DNA of 17,449 nt from Armatimonadota bacterium (lineage in GTDB: Bacteria > Armatimonadota > JAAZEB01), in contig DUUU01000629.1 in NCBI GenBank assembly GCA_012841485.1, forward strand, positions 1-17,449, in the 5' to 3' direction. Of this stretch, positions 7,005-14,452 are shown in pieces. The translations under genes were made by a program, and so were the position numbers. Under the pieces are notes generated by a model. It saw only the letters and a program-made list of their open reading frames with translations, did not search any database and was not told the origin of the DNA. Positions within the stretch are counted from its first letter, which is position 1. Each line of letters begins with the position of its first letter.

Positions 7005-7033
7005 TTGACAACCGGAGGCGGCACCGATATAAT
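7005..7033 (+). promoter_or_regulatory. Consensus sigma-70 promoter of the ftsEX cluster
   Basis: Perfect TTGACA (7005-7010) and perfect TATAAT (7028-7033) are 17 bp apart. Transcription should start near 7040, about 186 nt before ftsE. It is divergent from the VWA promoter; the 177 bp between the two -35 boxes hold no gene and no clear operator. Confidence 0.92.
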
Positions 7034-7039
7034 GTGGGT

Positions 7040-7225
7040 ACTGGGTTCATTGCAGGATCCGGCAGCCATCATACCGTGGAGGGGGCAACCCCCGCGCGAG
7101 CGACTCCCGGTGGAGGGCCTGGGGTACTCGCGTCCGGCCACTGACCCGCAAGCCATGGCGGCGTGACGCTCCGTCCCCCATGTATGCGAGGCGAAGTGCG
7201 GCGGAGTGCGCGTGGGGGGACCGCC
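7040..7225 (+). promoter_or_regulatory. Structured 186-nt leader of ftsE, unclassified
   Basis: The untranslated leader contains GGGGG/CCCCC (7081-7085 with 7089-7093). A nested structure follows: CGCGAG (7095-7100) pairs with CTCGCG (7127-7132) and encloses CTCC/GGAG (7104-7107 with 7112-7115). The leader ends in a strong ribosome site, GGGGGGA (7214-7220). I do not recognise a known riboswitch core. Length and structure allow post-transcriptional control, which is inferred. Confidence 0.45.
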
Positions 7226-7924
7226 ATGATCGATTTCCAGAATGTATCCGTCGCCTACTCCAACGGAGTCCAGGCGCTCTGCGACATTGACCTGCACTTT
7301 GAGAAAGGGGAGTTCGTCTTCCTGGTGGGGCCGACCGGCACCGGGAAGTCCACCCTCCTCAAGCTGGTGTACCGGGGCGTGCTGCCGATCCGGGGGAGTG
7401 TCACTGTCGCGGGCGAGGACGTGACCACTCTGCATCCCAGCCGCGTGCCTTACCTGCGCCGCCGCCTGGGAGTTGTCTTTCAAGACTTTCAGCTGCTGCC
7501 CCAAAAGACGGTCTACGAGAACGTCGCCTATGCCTTGCACGCGATTGGAGTTCCCTATCGCGAGATTCGTCGCCGAGTCCGCACCGCGGTGGACCTGGTC
7601 GGCCTGGGCCGCAGGGCGGATGCCTACCCCTCGCAGCTTTCCGGGGGGGAGCAGCAGCGGTGCTGCATCGCCCGTGCGATTGTCAACAACCCACCCATCT
7701 TGCTGGCAGATGAGCCGACCGGCAACCTGGACCCGGAGATGTCGCAGGGCATCGCACAGCTACTCAACGATATCCATATCCGCGGGACCACGGTGGTGGT
7801 GGCGAGCCACGACCGGGCGGTGGTGAATGCCCTGCGCAAGCGCGTCATCACTTTGGAACGTGGCCGAGTCGTCCGGGATGAGGTCGGAGGGGGCTATAGC
7901 CCGGATGAATTTCAGACACCTTGA
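7226..7924 (+). CDS. ftsE: Cell division ATP-binding protein FtsE
   Basis: The cytoplasmic ATPase of the FtsEX complex, which uses ATP hydrolysis to drive conformational change in FtsX and so activate periplasmic murein hydrolases at division. It is 232 residues, normal for FtsE. Walker A is GPTGTGKST (35-43), the Q-loop Gln is in VFQDFQLLP (84-92), the ABC signature is LSGGEQQR (138-145), Walker B is ILLADEP (158-164) and the switch His is His195. The VFQDFQLL segment and short N-terminus match FtsE rather than the related LolD proteins. ATG 7226 is chosen because GGGGGGA lies 5 nt upstream and family members begin at this point; an in-frame GTG at 7163 would add 21 atypical residues. ftsX overlaps its end by 20 bp. 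Confidence 0.95.
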   Translation: MIDFQNVSVAYSNGVQALCDIDLHFEKGEFVFLVGPTGTGKSTLLKLVYRGVLPIRGSVTVAGEDVTTLHPSRVPYLRRRLGVVFQDFQLLPQKTVYENVAYALHAIGVPYREIRRRVRTAVDLVGLGRRADAYPSQLSGGEQQRCCIARAIVNNPPILLADEPTGNLDPEMSQGIAQLLNDIHIRGTTVVVASHDRAVVNALRKRVITLERGRVVRDEVGGGYSPDEFQTP

Positions 7925-8792
7925 ATTCCTGCTTCAAGAGACGTTGACCGGCATCCGCCGGAATGCGTTGATGAGCCTGGCCGCGATCAGCACGATAGCC
8001 GTCTCGCTCTTTTTGCTTGGCAGCCTGCGCCTGGCTATCGTCAACCTGGATGAGATGGCGCGCACGTTGTGTGGGCGTTTTGAGATGCGCGTCTTCCTCG
8101 AGATGCACCTGGCGTCCGACAAGCGCGATGAGCTGGGCAAGCGCATTGCCGCGATGCCCGGCGTGAAGGAGTGCCAGCTGGTCCGCAAAGAGGATGCCTG
8201 GCCGGAGCTGTGCCACCGTCTGCAAGGGACGGTGGAGATGAGCGACTTGGGGAACGTCAACCCCCTGCCCGATGCGTTCACCGTGCATGTGGAGGACCTG
8301 GAGCAGATGGGCGCGCTGGCAGACCGGATCCGTGTTCTGCCGGGGGTGGACGAAGTGACGGACACGCGCGTTGCCGCCGAGCGCATGGCGGCTATCGTGC
8401 GCGCGATACGCCTGGGTGGGGCCATCGCGGTGGCTATTCTTGCAGTGGTGGCGACGGTCATCGTGAGCAACACCATCCGCCTCACGGTGTACGCGCGCCG
8501 CCGAGAGATCAGTATCATGCAGCTTGTGGGCGCGACGAACGCCTGCGTGCGCACGCCCTTCCTGTTGGAAGGGGCGTTCCATGGAATGGCGGGGGCGTTG
8601 GGGGCCTTGCTCCTCCTGGCGGCAGGCTATTCATACCTGTACCGGGAGGTGCGCGGCGCCGTGCCTTTCCTGGAGCTGCTCCCGCCATCGGCGGAGCTGT
8701 TCTGGGCGCAGGGCCCCGCGCTGATCGGAGCCGGGGTCGGTTTGGGGCTGTTTGCCAGCCTTCTATCCGTGCGCCGATACCTGCATGGGTGA
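7905..8792 (+). CDS. ftsX: Cell division membrane protein FtsX
   Basis: The membrane partner of FtsE, 295 residues, with the FtsX layout of four helices: about 22-46, 170-192, 219-246 and 270-290. The large extracytoplasmic loop between helices 1 and 2 (about 47-168) is the usual contact site for the murein hydrolase or its activator. The cytoplasmic stretch ARRREISIMQLVGA (197-210) is the conserved coupling region of this permease family. ATG 7905 lies inside the end of ftsE, with GGAGGGGG (7887-7893) as ribosome site, so the two are translationally coupled. The last codons overlap the possible start of the M23 peptidase gene, which points to a single operon producing a division hydrolase complex. 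Confidence 0.94.
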   Translation: MNFRHLEFLLQETLTGIRRNALMSLAAISTIAVSLFLLGSLRLAIVNLDEMARTLCGRFEMRVFLEMHLASDKRDELGKRIAAMPGVKECQLVRKEDAWPELCHRLQGTVEMSDLGNVNPLPDAFTVHVEDLEQMGALADRIRVLPGVDEVTDTRVAAERMAAIVRAIRLGGAIAVAILAVVATVIVSNTIRLTVYARRREISIMQLVGATNACVRTPFLLEGAFHGMAGALGALLLLAAGYSYLYREVRGAVPFLELLPPSAELFWAQGPALIGAGVGLGLFASLLSVRRYLHG

Positions 8793-9972
8793 GGATGAAG
8801 TTTTGTTGTTTCGTAGGACACGCCGTGGGTTGGCGATCCTCTGCGCGATGGTATGGGCGATTGTCTCGCTGGCGAGTGTGACCCACGCCGCGAAGCGGAA
8901 GAGCGCGCCGGCGACCAAAAAGGCCACGCAGCGCAAGTTGGCGAGCCTGCGCCAGGAGATCCGGAGCACGCGGAGGCAACTGCGCCACACGAAGCACCGC
9001 CAGCGCAAGGTTTCCGAGGAGTTGCGCGAGAGCCAGGAGAACCTCCGATGCGCGCGCGAGCGCCTGCGCCAGGTGCGCGCCCGGCTTGCCTGCGCGGAGC
9101 GGGATCTGGCGGATGCGCAGCAGCGCCTCGATATCGCCCAGAGGCAGCTGGCGACGCATGTCATCCAACTCCGCGGGCGCCTGGTCGACATTTACAAGTA
9201 CGGCACGGTGAGCTACGCGACGGTCTTGCTCCAGTCCAACGATATGTGGGATCTGACCAGCCGTGGCTACGTGCTTCAGCGCATAGTCCACCACGATGTT
9301 CGCCTGTTGAACCGCATCAAGGCGGAGAAGGCGGCGATTGCGCTCCAGACGCGCCGGCTGGCGGCCCGGCGGGACGACGTCGCCCGTCTGCGCGTCTCGC
9401 ACGAGCGGCAGATCGTGGCGGTGACCGATTGCCTGCAGACGCAGCGCCAGATTCAAGAGACGCTGAAGCGCGACCGGGCGAGGCTGGAAGCGGCCCTAGC
9501 CGAGTTGGAGGAGAACTCGCGCGAGGTGGAGCGGATGCTGAAGGCGTTTGAAGCCCGCTCGGACATCGACCGGCGGATTCCAAACCCCTGGCGCGGGCGA
9601 TTTGCCCGACCGGTGGCGGGGCAGATCACTTCACACTTCGGGACGCGCTTCCATCCGATTCTGAAAGTGACCAAGCTACACACAGGCGTCGATATCGCGG
9701 CGCCTTCCGGCACGCCGATTGCAGCGGTCGGGGATGGCGTCGTCGTTCATGCGGGGTGGTGGGGGGGGTATGGCAACTGCGTGGTGGTCGCCCACGGCAA
9801 TGGGCGCTCCACGCTCTATGCCCACTGCTCCTCGCTGGCCGTGTCCGAAGGGGCGCGTGTCCGAAAGGGGCAGATCCTTGGCCGGGTTGGCAGCACCGGA
9901 TTCAGCACCGGGCCGCACCTCCATTTCGAGGTGCGCATCAATGGCCGGCCGGTGAACCCGCTGTCGCACTGA
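8785..9972 (+). CDS. Coiled-coil M23 (LytM) murein endopeptidase, EnvC/PcsB-like partner of FtsEX
   Basis: An exported 395-residue protein: signal sequence with basic RRTRRG then a hydrophobic stretch (about 15-35), long coiled coil (about 45-260), and an M23 domain (about 272-392). The metal and catalytic residues are all present: HTGVD (His299, Asp303), YAH (His347) and HLH (His378, His380). It therefore looks like an active peptidoglycan endopeptidase, unlike E. coli EnvC, whose LytM domain is degenerate. Placement directly after ftsEX indicates that FtsX controls it, probably through the coiled coil. The start is uncertain. ATG 8785 overlaps ftsX but has no ribosome site; TTG 8803 has GAGG 8 nt upstream and gives a cleaner signal peptide. 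The coiled coil contains a few Cys, odd for an exported protein. Confidence 0.92.
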   Translation: MGEDEVLLFRRTRRGLAILCAMVWAIVSLASVTHAAKRKSAPATKKATQRKLASLRQEIRSTRRQLRHTKHRQRKVSEELRESQENLRCARERLRQVRARLACAERDLADAQQRLDIAQRQLATHVIQLRGRLVDIYKYGTVSYATVLLQSNDMWDLTSRGYVLQRIVHHDVRLLNRIKAEKAAIALQTRRLAARRDDVARLRVSHERQIVAVTDCLQTQRQIQETLKRDRARLEAALAELEENSREVERMLKAFEARSDIDRRIPNPWRGRFARPVAGQITSHFGTRFHPILKVTKLHTGVDIAAPSGTPIAAVGDGVVVHAGWWGGYGNCVVVAHGNGRSTLYAHCSSLAVSEGARVRKGQILGRVGSTGFSTGPHLHFEVRINGRPVNPLSH

Positions 9973-10016
9973 CCGCGACGTTTGGCAAACATTGTGGGCG
10001 CGTGGAACTCTAATCT

Positions 10017-10038
10017 CCTGGGGAGGGTCCTCACCAGG
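10017..10038 (+). other. Stem-loop downstream of the M23 gene
   Basis: CCTGG (10017-10021) pairs with CCAGG (10034-10038), and GAGG (10023-10026) with CCTC (10029-10032), separated by a single G/A mismatch. There is no T-run, so it is not a standard terminator. The remaining 187-bp gap before the S41 gene also holds the palindrome CTTCCGCGGAAG (10113-10124). No consensus promoter is visible, so read-through from ftsEX into the S41 genes is plausible. Confidence 0.35.
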
Positions 10039-10189
10039 GGAAGAGTGAGTCTCTGGGCAGCATCGGCTCCTGGCGATGACGCTTGGAGCGGCAGAAGCGT
10101 TTAGAGACGGGGCTTCCGCGGAAGACTAATCAGGGGGCCTGCCAGCCAGGGTTCCAGGTATGACTGAAGGGCGAAATGGGGATGCCTGT

Positions 10190-11590
10190 ATGAGGATCGC
10201 GATGAGGCGTGCGGCATGGGTGTTGGTGCTGGTGGGTTTTGTCGCCGGCGCCTTCACCGCGGGAGGAAGCGCCTATCGGTTGGTGCAAAGCAACCGGCAG
10301 ACGCGCGGCCTGGAGATGTACGGATCGGTGCTTCGGATCGCGGGGCGCTCGCCGCTCTCGCTGCCTGCTGGGAACCTGGCGAAGCAGACGGATCTCCGGC
10401 CCCTGGATCTCTTCTCCAACGTAGAGCGCCGCCTGCGCGCCAACTACTACGAGAAGATTGAAAACGACACGGTGCTGGCCTTCGGCACGGCAGACAACAT
10501 GATCGACTCGCTGGGCGATCCCCACTCGCGCTATCTCGAGCCGGATCAGTTGAAGGCCTACGCGGAGCGCCAGCGCGGCATCTACCGCGGGATCGGAGCG
10601 GTACTGGACGTGCGCAAGGAGCAGCCGCCCGCGAACCAGACCGGAAAGCCGCAGCAGGGGGTGTCCGAGGAAGACGAGGACTCCTGGCCAGCCTATGACG
10701 ACCCGGTGGATCTCAACTCCGTGGCGCGTTCCCCGGAGGGCACGCCGCTTTACCGGTATGAGGTCTTCATCGTTACGACTGTGCCGGGCGGGCCCGCGGA
10801 GGCCGCCGGCTTGCTCCCGGGCGACGTGATCCGCAAGGTCAACGGCAAGTTCATCTTTACCAAGAACCTCGACACGCTGGAACGCATGTTGCTGATGCCC
10901 GTGGAGGGCTCGGTGCGCCTGGCGATCCAGCGCGAGGGCGCCGCCAAGCCGATCGATGTCTCGGTGCCGATGCGCGAGACGCGCGTTGACCTGGTAACGA
11001 GCCGGGTGGTGGATGGAGTTGGCGTGATTGCTATCCAAACCCTGGGGGTAGGCGCCGCCGAGGGGGTGCAGGCGAAGCTTCGAGAGATGGCCGCTTCGCG
11101 CGTCAGCGGGGTGGTGCTGGATCTGCGCCGCAACGCCGAGGGTACCTTTGAAGAGGCGTGCGCGGTGGCCAGCCTCTTCGTGCCGCAGGGACCGGTGGCG
11201 TGGCTGAAGGAGCAGGGCGGCAAGATGCGCGCGGTAGACGCGAGTACCCAGGATGCGCGGCCCGAGGTACGCCGGCTCGCGGTGCTCATCGATGATACGA
11301 CGGCGGGCCCGGCCGAGCTGGTGGCCGCCGCGGTGAAGGGCCGCGGCGCCGGCCGGCTTCTCGGTGTTACCACGCAGGGCCGGGCCGGGCGGCAGGATCT
11401 TTTCCGGATGCCGGGTGACTCGGCGATTCTGCTGACGACGGGGCTCTTCTTCGGGCCCACGGCGCAGGCCCCGGTGCTTATCGAGGGCAAGGGAGTGGTG
11501 CCTGACGTGGCGGTGACCTCGCGTGGGAGTGCCCAGGATCAGGCGCTGCAACGCGCGATTGCCTGGATCAAGAGCGGAGGGGCAGCCTAG
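10190..11590 (+). CDS. S41 C-terminal processing peptidase homologue, catalytic residues lost (pseudoprotease)
   Basis: A 466-residue exported or membrane-anchored S41 family protein. It has an N-terminal hydrophobic segment (about 7-28), a helical region with DNMIDSLGDPHSRYLEP (102-118), a PDZ domain around PGGPAEAAGLLPGDVI, and the C-terminal S41 fold. Aligned with the next gene and with E. coli Tsp, the Ser-Asp-Lys catalytic set is replaced by Gly373, Gly384 and Arg398 without gaps, and the substrate-binding GNPGG is RNAEG. It should lack protease activity. The PDZ domain also has an acidic, Pro-rich insert of about 45 residues (142-188). The frame is intact and well conserved, so it is a functional non-enzyme, perhaps an adaptor or regulator for the active copy. 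ATG 10190 has GGGGA 7 nt upstream; ATG 10160 and 10202 are alternatives. The next gene starts right after its stop. Confidence 0.88.
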   Translation: MRIAMRRAAWVLVLVGFVAGAFTAGGSAYRLVQSNRQTRGLEMYGSVLRIAGRSPLSLPAGNLAKQTDLRPLDLFSNVERRLRANYYEKIENDTVLAFGTADNMIDSLGDPHSRYLEPDQLKAYAERQRGIYRGIGAVLDVRKEQPPANQTGKPQQGVSEEDEDSWPAYDDPVDLNSVARSPEGTPLYRYEVFIVTTVPGGPAEAAGLLPGDVIRKVNGKFIFTKNLDTLERMLLMPVEGSVRLAIQREGAAKPIDVSVPMRETRVDLVTSRVVDGVGVIAIQTLGVGAAEGVQAKLREMAASRVSGVVLDLRRNAEGTFEEACAVASLFVPQGPVAWLKEQGGKMRAVDASTQDARPEVRRLAVLIDDTTAGPAELVAAAVKGRGAGRLLGVTTQGRAGRQDLFRMPGDSAILLTTGLFFGPTAQAPVLIEGKGVVPDVAVTSRGSAQDQALQRAIAWIKSGGAA

Positions 11591-12979
11591 ATGAAAGAGA
11601 ATCGGTTCCGCCACACACTCTTCGGGTTTGCCATCACGGGGCTGCTCGCTTTCCTGGTTGGCTTCCTCTATCACGTCGTGGCGTTCGCATCTCCATCGCC
11701 GCTTCCAGTCCACATCTCCCAGGTTCTGGGGGGAACGTCTGGCGGCGCCGGCGAGGCGAACGAATCGTCGGTGAAGCCGTTGGAGGTCTTCTGGGAGACC
11801 TATACGCTGGTGCGGCAGCGCTATCGGCTGGTGGGCGTGCCCGGATGGGACGACAACAATCTGATCTACGCCGGCCTCGATGGCCTCCTCCGGTCGCTGG
11901 GCGATCCCTATACGCGCTTCCTGGATCCCAAGGCGTATAAGCAGATGATCGAGCAGAACCAGGGGCAGTTCCAGGGGATCGGTGCCTATCTGCAGCAGTC
12001 GCGAGACCAGCGGCACATTCTGTTGGCGCCCATTCCCAACGGACCCGCTGCCGCGGCCGGGCTCAAGCGCGGCGATATTCTGCTCAAGATCAACGGCACA
12101 AACGCCGTCGGCATGGATATCGATAAGGCGAAAAACCTCATCCGCGGCCCCGCCGGAACCACGGTGGAGCTGACCGTTGGTCGCCGTCGCGATCCCTCTC
12201 GTCCGGAGGGATCAGACAACCCCACGAAGCCGGTGAAGCTCGTGGTCGAGCGCGCCGTCATCAAACCGGATGAGGTGAAGTTCAGCGCCGGACCGCCTTC
12301 CGGGCACGAGAAGCAGACCGAGATCGGTTACGTCCGGCTTCACCAGTTCAACGAGGATACCGAGAATCAGCTCGACCGGGCGCTCGTCCAGCTGGGCAAG
12401 AAGCGGGTGAAGGGAATCGTGCTCGACCTTCGCGGCAATCCGGGCGGGCTCCTGGATGTGGCCATCGGCGTGGCCAGTCGCTTTCTAGAAGAGGGCCCGG
12501 TCGTCTTCATCCAGGAAGCGGGCGGGAATCGGCGCGCCTACAGCGCCAACCGGCGTCAGTTCAACGGCGAGCATCGCAAGTACCTGCCGGCCAACACGCC
12601 GGTCGTGGTCCTGGTGAACCGCGATAGCGCCTCGGCCTCGGAGATCGTCGCTGGCTGTCTGAAAGACCACAAGATTGCCAAGCTGGTGGGCGAGACCACC
12701 TTTGGCAAGGGTCTAGTGCAGACGATCATCCCGCTTGAGAGCGATGGAAATCGCGGCGCGCTCAAGATCACGACCGCCAAGTACTTCACGCCGAACGGGA
12801 CGGATATCAACCACAAGGGTATCGAGCCGGACTATAAGGTAGTGGCGCGGGGCCCGGACGAGGATCCGTTCGCCGCGGAGACGAGCACCAGTGACCCGCA
12901 GTTGGACCGCGCGGTCGAGGTGTTGCGCAAGCAGATCCAGGGAGGCGATGCGGCCCTCGCCGCGGGGGGCAAGCGCTGA
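11591..12979 (+). CDS. S41 C-terminal processing peptidase (CtpA family), active copy
   Basis: A 462-residue carboxy-terminal processing protease, anchored by a hydrophobic segment (about 9-33) and facing the periplasm. Its layout is an N-terminal helical region with SLGDPYTRFLDP (102-113), a PDZ domain (about 128-196, with PNGPAAAAGLKRGDILLKING), then the S41 catalytic domain. The catalytic residues are intact: Ser348 in SASASE, Asp359, and Lys373 in TFGKG; GNPGG is also present. Such enzymes trim or degrade exported proteins, including murein hydrolases in several bacteria. ATG 11591 follows the stop of the pseudoprotease gene directly, with GGAGGGG (11576-11582) as ribosome site, so the pair is made together in similar amounts. 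Confidence 0.95.
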   Translation: MKENRFRHTLFGFAITGLLAFLVGFLYHVVAFASPSPLPVHISQVLGGTSGGAGEANESSVKPLEVFWETYTLVRQRYRLVGVPGWDDNNLIYAGLDGLLRSLGDPYTRFLDPKAYKQMIEQNQGQFQGIGAYLQQSRDQRHILLAPIPNGPAAAAGLKRGDILLKINGTNAVGMDIDKAKNLIRGPAGTTVELTVGRRRDPSRPEGSDNPTKPVKLVVERAVIKPDEVKFSAGPPSGHEKQTEIGYVRLHQFNEDTENQLDRALVQLGKKRVKGIVLDLRGNPGGLLDVAIGVASRFLEEGPVVFIQEAGGNRRAYSANRRQFNGEHRKYLPANTPVVVLVNRDSASASEIVAGCLKDHKIAKLVGETTFGKGLVQTIIPLESDGNRGALKITTAKYFTPNGTDINHKGIEPDYKVVARGPDEDPFAAETSTSDPQLDRAVEVLRKQIQGGDAALAAGGKR

Positions 12980-13249
12980 CGCTCCGCGGAGTGCGCCGCT
13001 GAATGGCTCTACGCCTTGGTGAACCACGGCGTGCCAGCGAGCGTCAGATAGGAGCGAGCAGCATGGCCCAGGGTGCCTTCTGCCACGCCCGGGATGGTTG
13101 CACTGTCGGCCCGGCGGCTGCCTGATCGAGGAGCAGTCGCTGGGCCGTGGTGTTGGTGGAACCTTTCGCCTTGGGGATGCACCTAATAGGGTGTGTTGGG
13201 TGTGTTTCGGCATTGGTTGTGCTTGTTGCCCCTGGGGGGAGTGGAAGAG
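12980..13249. other. Gene-free gap before the ExbB/ExbD cluster
   Basis: No credible gene is visible in these 270 bp. There is a CTCCGCGGAG palindrome at 12982-12991 just after the S41 stop and a 10-bp inverted repeat at 13011-13032 (ACGCCTTGGT paired with ACCACGGCGT, one mismatch). Neither has a T-tract. I find no convincing -35/-10 pair for exbB; TAATAG near 13182 is a weak candidate -10 without a good -35. Confidence 0.4.
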
Positions 13250-13909
13250 TTGGAGAGCGTTCTTGATGTGATACGCCACGGCGGCGTGGCGATGTATCCC
13301 TTGTTGCTCTGTTCGGTGCTTGCGCTCGCCGTATCGCTCGAGCGGTTACTGGCGATTCGGCGAGCCCGCGTGGATGCCGGCGGCCTGATCGAGCAGCTGC
13401 GCGAGCCACTTGCGCGTGGCGATCTGGAAGAGGCGCGGCAGATCTGCCAGCGCGCGCCCGTGCCGATCTCGGCCGTGGCGCTTGCCGGCCTGGCAAAGCT
13501 GGGCCGCCCCCGCCAGGAGATGGAGGACGCGATGAGACACGCTTCCAACCTGGCGATGGATGATCTGGAGAGCAACCTCCCGGTGCTCGGCACGATCGGG
13601 GGGATCACCCCCTTCATCGGCCTCTTCGGCACCGTCTTGGGGATCATGCGCGCGTTTCGTGACATTCAGGCGCGCGGGCAGGCGGGTACCGCCGTGGTGG
13701 CGGGCGGAGTCAGCGAGGCGCTGGTGGCCACGGCGGCCGGCCTCGTCATCGCCATCCTCGCGGTGGTTGCCTACAACGCCTTCCTGAATCGAATCGGTCG
13801 CATCGAAACCCGTTTGGATGCGGCCCGGTCGGAGCTGCTTTACTTTCTGTTGGAGGGGGACGGATGCACGCGACGTCACGACGCCGCCATGCGCGTCGAG
13901 ATCGGATGA
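13250..13909 (+). CDS. MotA/TolQ/ExbB family proton channel protein
   Basis: Inner-membrane component of an ExbB-ExbD (TolQ-TolR) motor that converts proton-motive force into work on a periplasmic partner. It is about 219 residues with three membrane helices: 13-34, 109-135 and 155-180. The Gly-rich stretch LPVLGTIGGITPFIGLFGTVLGI and the following VSEALVATAAGL are the conserved TolQ/ExbB helices. The start is uncertain: TTG 13250 has GGGGGGAG 8 nt upstream and gives a typical N-terminus, GTG 13241 touches the ribosome site, and the frame is open back to 13193. The downstream partner is a TonB-like protein, so ExbB is the closer functional name than TolQ. The end overlaps exbD by 46 bp, a sign of tight coupling. 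Confidence 0.92.
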   Translation: MESVLDVIRHGGVAMYPLLLCSVLALAVSLERLLAIRRARVDAGGLIEQLREPLARGDLEEARQICQRAPVPISAVALAGLAKLGRPRQEMEDAMRHASNLAMDDLESNLPVLGTIGGITPFIGLFGTVLGIMRAFRDIQARGQAGTAVVAGGVSEALVATAAGLVIAILAVVAYNAFLNRIGRIETRLDAARSELLYFLLEGDGCTRRHDAAMRVEIG

Positions 13910-14328
13910 TCACCCAGATCAACTTCGTCCCCTTCACGGACGTGTTGCTGGTGCTTCTCGTCATCTTCATGATGACGGCCACGATTCTGGGCAATGAGGG
14001 CGGGCTGGAGATGCGCCTGCCTCGCGTGGCGTCGGCGGAGGCGCAGGGCGAGCAGCCAGAGGGCGTGGTTGTCACCATCGTGCGCAGCGGGCGCGTCTAT
14101 ATCGACGACGAGGCGACCGCGTCTGGCGACCTCGTGCACCGGCTGGCATCTGCCGCCAATGACCGGCGGACCCGGGTGGTGATCATCCGCGCCGACCGCC
14201 TGGTGCCCTACGAGCGGGTGGCACATGCCATCGAGGCGGCCAAGCTGGCTGGCCTGAGCGACCTGGCTCTCGCCACCGAGCTCGACCTGGGCGGCGACCG
14301 GCCTGCCGTCCAGCTAGAGCAGGACTGA
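13864..14328 (+). CDS. ExbD/TolR family protein
   Basis: Partner of the ExbB/TolQ protein. It is 154 residues: a basic cytoplasmic N-terminus, one membrane helix (about 24-42) and a periplasmic ExbD/TolR domain (about 60-140). The helix begins PFTDVLLVLLVIFM, with Asp26 at the position of the essential proton-carrying Asp of ExbD. ATG 13864 is chosen because GGAGGGGGA (13852-13860) lies just upstream and the basic N-terminus is typical. ATG 13906, which overlaps the exbB stop as ATGA, would give a shorter form starting at MITQINFVP and remains possible. The gene lies between the proton channel and the TonB-like gene. Confidence 0.92.
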   Translation: MHATSRRRHARRDRMITQINFVPFTDVLLVLLVIFMMTATILGNEGGLEMRLPRVASAEAQGEQPEGVVVTIVRSGRVYIDDEATASGDLVHRLASAANDRRTRVVIIRADRLVPYERVAHAIEAAKLAGLSDLALATELDLGGDRPAVQLEQD

Positions 14329-14452
14329 ACGCCGGATCTCAGCACCAGGTGTCAGGAAGCGGGGAATACCTTTTCTCACTGGATAGACTGGGGCGGGTGA
14401 CCTGTGTTCTGTTGTCTCGGACGCGTGTGACTATGGGGATCGGATAGCGGGG

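Noticed and set aside
7163..7225. GTG 7163 as the start of ftsE
   Set aside because: It adds 21 residues not found in FtsE, lies inside the structured leader, and lacks the strong GGGGGGA site that precedes ATG 7226.
10036..10065. Slight resemblance to the GGGAA...GTGA core of a cobalamin riboswitch upstream of the S41 genes
   Set aside because: There is no B12 box or matching pairing downstream, and the neighbouring genes have no link to cobalamin.
10190..11590. Calling the first S41 gene a broken pseudogene
   Set aside because: The frame is intact over 466 codons, with signal segment, PDZ and S41 motifs in order. Only the catalytic and substrate-loop residues are changed, which points to a retained non-enzymatic role.
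10130..12016. 628-residue minus-strand reading frame
   Set aside because: It is antisense to both S41 genes, which have clear PDZ and S41 motifs. Its composition is that of a GC-rich shadow.
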